Positions 60,808 to 64,000 of a stretch of DNA of 64,000 bases are shown here, piece after piece. The notes beneath the pieces were generated by a model that saw only the letters and a list, made by a program, of their open reading frames with translations, did no database searches and had not been told where the DNA came from. The DNA lies in the NCBI GenBank assembly GCA_016235345.1, contig JACRLG010000023.1:1-64000 (forward strand), written 5' to 3'. This DNA comes from Deltaproteobacteria bacterium (lineage in GTDB: Bacteria > Desulfobacterota > Desulfobacteria > Desulfobacterales > Desulfatibacillaceae). Each line of letters starts with the position of its first letter. Position 1 is the first letter of the stretch. The position numbers were made by a program, and so were the translations under genes.

Positions 60808-61518
60808 TCAGGGCTTCCAGGGCCTAAGCCTCGGAATCCACATGGGCACGTTTTCCCGGTAGCGCCTCCACTGGTCCCCAAGCTCGGCTGCCGCTGTTTT
60901 TTCCTCCAGCCAGGCCCCTAGAAAAAGGTAGGCTGTGCCCAGAAGGGCGAACTGGAGGCGGGTTGAGGTCATAACCGGTCCGATCCACAGGAAAACCAGG
61001 GTTCCAAGGTACACAGGGTGGCGGCAATAAGCGTAAGGCCCGCGAATCATGAGTTTTTGTTCCGGCTTGGGCTCATTTTTCATGCGCCGGATTATGCTCC
61101 TCACCCCCAATACCTCCATGTAATCCAGCAAAAGCGACGAATAGAAGATGAAAAGCGACGAAAAAAGGAACACGAGGGTCAAAACCGCATACCAGACGCC
61201 GGAAAAACGCCAGATTTCGTTTTCAAGGGGACGCCAGAGAAAAATCATCGCCGTTTGGGTTAGGCCCGCCACGGTCACGTAAAAGAGCTTTGAAAAATCC
61301 GCCCCGAAGATTTTTGAAACGGCCCTTCGTGAAAAGCCCCGTGCCAGAAGGCTGTGAAGCCCGGCCCAGGCCAGAAAAAGCCCAGCGTTGAAGGCCGCGT
61401 CCCGCAATCCACCGGGGCCTGACTCCGTGAACTGGAGAAAATACATGAGGTAGAACTGGGGAAGGTGAAAAAGAAGCACCCCCCAGAGAACAAGGGCATA
61501 GCCTGTTGACGGGTTCAT
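60808..61518 (-). CDS. ICMT/NnrU-like membrane methyltransferase
   Basis: Encodes 236 residues from MNPSTGYALVLW. The frame is open further upstream without features and the ribosome binding site is weak. About six membrane segments are followed by the family signature RGPYAYCRHPVYLG (~165) and EEKTAAAELGDQWRRYRENVPMW near the end, which bind SAM. Isoprenylcysteine carboxyl methyltransferase-type proteins in bacteria methylate small or lipid substrates. The target here is unknown. Confidence 0.75.
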   Translation of the reverse strand: MNPSTGYALVLWGVLLFHLPQFYLMYFLQFTESGPGGLRDAAFNAGLFLAWAGLHSLLARGFSRRAVSKIFGADFSKLFYVTVAGLTQTAMIFLWRPLENEIWRFSGVWYAVLTLVFLFSSLFIFYSSLLLDYMEVLGVRSIIRRMKNEPKPEQKLMIRGPYAYCRHPVYLGTLVFLWIGPVMTSTRLQFALLGTAYLFLGAWLEEKTAAAELGDQWRRYRENVPMWIPRLRPWKP

Positions 61519-61752
61519 GATGATGTCGCCATGAAAGGTTAAGAGCGGCGGAGCCGGGGAGCCTGCCAAAGGTTCAGGCAATTCCCGGACTGTGAGATCA
61601 ATCACTTTTTTCGATATGGCGGCGAGGATAAATGATTGTGTAATATCGGTCAAGCGCCCGTTTGAATTTCGGCCTGGTCGAAATTGGTTGCAGGCCGCCC
61701 GATTTCCTGGTTTATTCCGTAAGATAAATAACCCGCCAAGGAGGCTTTCAAA

Positions 61753-62922
61753 TTGAATATGGACAGATTTCCACGCGCAGACCGCCTGACGGCCCTTCCG
61801 CCCTACCTTTTTGCCGAAATAGACCGCAAAAAAGCGGAGGTTAAGGCTCAAGGCGTTGACATCATTGACCTCGGAGTGGGAGACCCGGACCTTTCCACCC
61901 CGCCCCATATAGTCAAAGCCATGCAGGAGGCCGCAGCCGACGGCAAATATCACCATTACCCGTCATATTCGGGCATGAGGGCCTTCAACGACGCGGTGGC
62001 CCGCTACTACAAGCGCCGTCACGGGGTGGAACTCGACCCGGACCGCGAGGTGATCACCCTCATCGGCTCCAAGGAGGGCATAGCCCACCTGCCCCTGGCC
62101 TACATAAATCCCGGAGACCTCGCCATAACGCCGAGCCCGGCCTACCCGGTCTATCAGGTGGCCGTTGGTTTTTGCGGGGGCGAATGCCACACCATGAACC
62201 TTTTGGAGGAAAACGATTTTCTGCCCGACCTTGCGCACCTCCCGGCCCAGATTCTGGACCGCGCCAAGCTGATGTTTTTAAATTACCCCAATAACCCCAC
62301 GGCGGCCACGGCGGACGGAGACTTCTTCAACAAGGTGGTGTCCATGGCCGACTATCACAACTTCATAGTGTGCCACGACGCGGCCTATTCCGAGCTTTAT
62401 TTCGATAATGAAGCGCCCGTGAGCTTTTTGGAGACCAAGGGGGCCAAGGACGTGGGCATCGAGTTCGGAAGCCTTTCCAAGACCTACAACATGACCGGCT
62501 GGCGCATCGGCTACGCCGTGGGCAACGCAGACGCCATAGCGGCCCTTGGAAAGGTGAAGAGCAACATCGATTCGGGCGCTTTCGACGCCGTCCAGGCGGC
62601 GGGAATCGTTGCTCTCGATTCCGACCAGTCCTGCGTTGTGGAAAACCGGGCGATCTTCCAGAACCGCCGGGACGTCCTGCTTGCGGGCCTGACGAAGCTG
62701 GGCCTTTCGGCCAGAAAGCCCAAGGCCACCTTCTACGTGTGGATAAGGGTGCCGGAAGGAAAGACCTCGGCGGACTTTTCCACGCTCCTTCTCACCCAAT
62801 GCGGCATAGTGACCACCCCCGGAAACGGCTTCGGCGCTCCGGGAGAAGGCTACATCAGGATGGCGCTCACGGTTCCCGCCGAGAGGATCGAGGAGGCGTT
62901 GGCCCGCATGGCCAAATTGTAG
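61753..62922 (+). CDS. dapL: LL-diaminopimelate aminotransferase
   Basis: Encodes 389 residues from TTG, with AAGGAGG 8 bases upstream. The ATG six bases later is too far from that site. A PLP fold-type I enzyme making LL-diaminopimelate from tetrahydrodipicolinate in one step, for lysine and cell wall. IDLGVGDPDLSTPPHIV (~37), NYPNNPTAATA (~175), and the PLP Lys in SLSKTYNMTGWRIG (~238) fit DapL. This pathway is common in Desulfobacterota and several anaerobic groups. Confidence 0.85.
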   Translation: MNMDRFPRADRLTALPPYLFAEIDRKKAEVKAQGVDIIDLGVGDPDLSTPPHIVKAMQEAAADGKYHHYPSYSGMRAFNDAVARYYKRRHGVELDPDREVITLIGSKEGIAHLPLAYINPGDLAITPSPAYPVYQVAVGFCGGECHTMNLLEENDFLPDLAHLPAQILDRAKLMFLNYPNNPTAATADGDFFNKVVSMADYHNFIVCHDAAYSELYFDNEAPVSFLETKGAKDVGIEFGSLSKTYNMTGWRIGYAVGNADAIAALGKVKSNIDSGAFDAVQAAGIVALDSDQSCVVENRAIFQNRRDVLLAGLTKLGLSARKPKATFYVWIRVPEGKTSADFSTLLLTQCGIVTTPGNGFGAPGEGYIRMALTVPAERIEEALARMAKL

Positions 62923-63047
62923 ACGCCCGTCTAGAAACGCGAATCGCTGTGTCAGGCGGGTTCGGGCGGGTCGTCATGTACCTTGTGTACTATTCCTCCC
63001 CGCCCGAATCCGCCAACCTTAGCGCTTCATCGTTTTTATCCAGGCTT
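62923..63047 (+). repeat. 3′-hairpin element, copy G
   Basis: It begins at the base after the dapL stop. The middle stem is 16 bp, GGCGGGTTCGGGCGGG with its complement (one G·U), around GTAC...GTAC. Conserved strands are GCGAATCGCTGTGTCA and GCGCTTCATCG, closed by AAACG/CGTTT. Confidence 0.75.
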
Positions 63048-63068
63048 GATATTCTGACTTTTTCAACT

Positions 63069-63110
63069 GGCCGGGGAGGGGTGTCAAAAACATCCTTCCC
63101 CGGCCTTTTT
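63069..63110 (+). terminator. Rho-independent terminator downstream of dapL
   Basis: GGCCGGGGAGG pairs with CCTTCCCCGGCC and is followed by five T residues. It lies after the hairpin element copy G, so the element itself is probably not the terminator here. Confidence 0.8.
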
Positions 63111-63258
63111 GTTTCTTTTTCAGGGGGATTGGAGCCAAAATCGAAAAAAAGTCTTGATCGCTTGCTTACAATGCAAGATATAGTGGACCATGATGGGAAA
63201 ACCGCCTCCGGTGGAAGACGATCCCCGGAGTGATGATTCCAAGGAGGGGCCGATTGCC

Positions 63259-63804
63259 ATGAATGACGTTTGCGACGTCGAACGCTGCATGGGGGACATG
63301 CCCTCAGCCGAAACTCCCGGCGCGGAAACGCCGATACCGGACAACCGTCCGAGCTGGGAAGAATATTTCATGGAAATAGCCTCTCTTGTGGCCCGGCGCT
63401 CCACCTGCCGCAGGCGGGCCGTGGGGGCCATTCTGGTCAAGGACAAGCGCATCCTTACAACTGGCTACAACGGCGCGCCAATGGGGCTTGCCCACTGCCT
63501 GGAAATCGGCTGCCTGCGCGAAAAGCTGGGCGTGCCCTCCGGCGAGCGCCACGAGCTTTGCAGGGGCCTCCACGCCGAGCAGAACGCGGTGATCCAGGCG
63601 GCCCTGCACGGCGTCAGCATTCGGGGCGCGGACCTCTACTGCACCAACACCCCCTGCTCCATCTGCGCCAAAATGCTGATAAACGCCGGAATCAACAAGA
63701 TATATTACGCGTCGGGCTACGCCGACGACCTCGGAAGGTCCATGCTGGATGAAGCCGGGATCGAACTCGTCCAAACCGCCCAACCGAAAGGGGCCAAGCC
63801 ATGA
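63259..63804 (+). CDS. dCMP deaminase-family protein
   Basis: Encodes 181 residues from ATG at 63259, with AAGGAGG 11-12 bases upstream. Earlier in-frame ATGs at 63190 and 63193 are possible. Zinc-site motifs of the cytidine deaminase fold are HAEQNAVIQ (~112) and [14 protein letters not shown] (~137), with TGYNGAPMG (~73) and extra Cys ligands. It makes dUMP from dCMP for thymidylate synthesis (ComEB/dCMP deaminase type). Its stop overlaps the start of nrdR in an ATGA junction, a common pairing of deoxynucleotide genes. Confidence 0.85.
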   Translation: MNDVCDVERCMGDMPSAETPGAETPIPDNRPSWEEYFMEIASLVARRSTCRRRAVGAILVKDKRILTTGYNGAPMGLAHCLEIGCLREKLGVPSGERHELCRGLHAEQNAVIQAALHGVSIRGADLYCTNTPCSICAKMLINAGINKIYYASGYADDLGRSMLDEAGIELVQTAQPKGAKP

Positions 63805-64000
63805 AATGTCCGTATTGCGGAGAACAGGAAGACAAGGTCATCGATTCCCGTCCTGGCAAGGGCGGCGAGGCCATCAGGCGGCGGCGGGAGTGCATCGGCT
63901 GCGGCAAGCGCTTCACCAGCTACGAGACGGTGGAAAAGCCGGAGATCATGGTGATCAAAAAGGACGGCCGCCGGGAGGCCTTCAACGCCGAAAAGGTCCG
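63801..64000 (+). CDS. nrdR: NrdR transcriptional repressor, cut by window end
   Basis: The first 66 codons are present. The zinc ribbon is complete: MKCPYCG and [12 protein letters not shown] give CxxC pairs at 3-6 and 31-34. [18 protein letters not shown] starts the ATP-cone. NrdR represses ribonucleotide reductase genes when dATP is high. The order with dCMP deaminase supports the identity. Confidence 0.93.
   Translation, partial: MKCPYCGEQEDKVIDSRPGKGGEAIRRRRECIGCGKRFTSYETVEKPEIMVIKKDGRREAFNAEKV

Noticed and set aside
35781..63047. CRISPR array or transposon ends for the dispersed hairpin elements
   Set aside because: The copies are kilobases apart, not regularly spaced, contain no spacers, and show no target-site duplications or transposase.

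Overview
The window joins two kinds of DNA. Positions 1 to about 33,760 carry a prophage or phage-derived island whose left end lies outside the window. Positions 33,764 to 64,000 are chromosome of a GC-rich, probably anaerobic bacterium. Three acyl-CoA dehydrogenases, a crotonase, 4-hydroxybutyryl-CoA dehydratase, an LL-diaminopimelate aminotransferase, a selenocysteine tRNA and a PerR-catalase pair fit a fatty-acid-oxidising member of the Desulfobacterota (sulfate-reducer lineage). That placement is inferred from gene content, not from a marker gene.

Phage part, all leftward. From right to left: small terminase, a 56-residue protein, large terminase, a Cys-rich protein, portal, scaffold, an N4-gp56-type major capsid protein, two small head proteins, adaptor, a gp10-type tail nozzle split by an in-frame UGA, three internal or ejection-type proteins, and a giant polyvalent protein of at least 4,609 residues. 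The giant protein carries ParB-like, adenine methyltransferase, SNF2-type helicase and HExxH domains and runs off the left edge. Many genes overlap by 4 to 17 bases, as in one late operon of a short-tailed phage. A 125-codon gene with its own ribosome binding site and strong codon bias sits inside the giant gene in another frame. No integrase, repressor or lysis gene is in the window. The right end (31.0-33.7 kb) is AT-richer, with paired inverted repeats, one orphan cargo gene and five helically phased repeats next to the tRNA-Sec gene, which is the likely attachment site.

Chromosomal part. 34-48 kb: a PepT-like peptidase, an XRE-cupin regulator, acyl-CoA dehydrogenase, crotonase, a B12-binding radical SAM protein, AbfD with a TetR regulator, and a divergent LuxE-LuxC-SDR-Old Yellow Enzyme operon that probably makes and processes fatty aldehydes. 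47-51.5 kb: a membrane-anchored phosphoesterase, a lipoprotein, catalase and PerR with a Fur-type box. 51.6-54.4 kb: two paralogous acyl-CoA dehydrogenases. 54.6-59.4 kb: PRPP synthetase, a class I aldolase, Apt, MTA phosphorylase and SAM synthetase, which together cover SAM use and adenine and methylthioadenosine salvage. 59.8-64 kb: an SDR, an ICMT-like membrane methyltransferase, DapL, dCMP deaminase and the start of NrdR.

The most unusual chromosomal feature is a family of seven hairpin elements of roughly 120-165 bases. Most begin at or just after the stop codon of the preceding gene and in the sense direction. Their stems change sequence between copies while staying paired. A second family of perfect 25-26 bp inverted repeats occurs twice.
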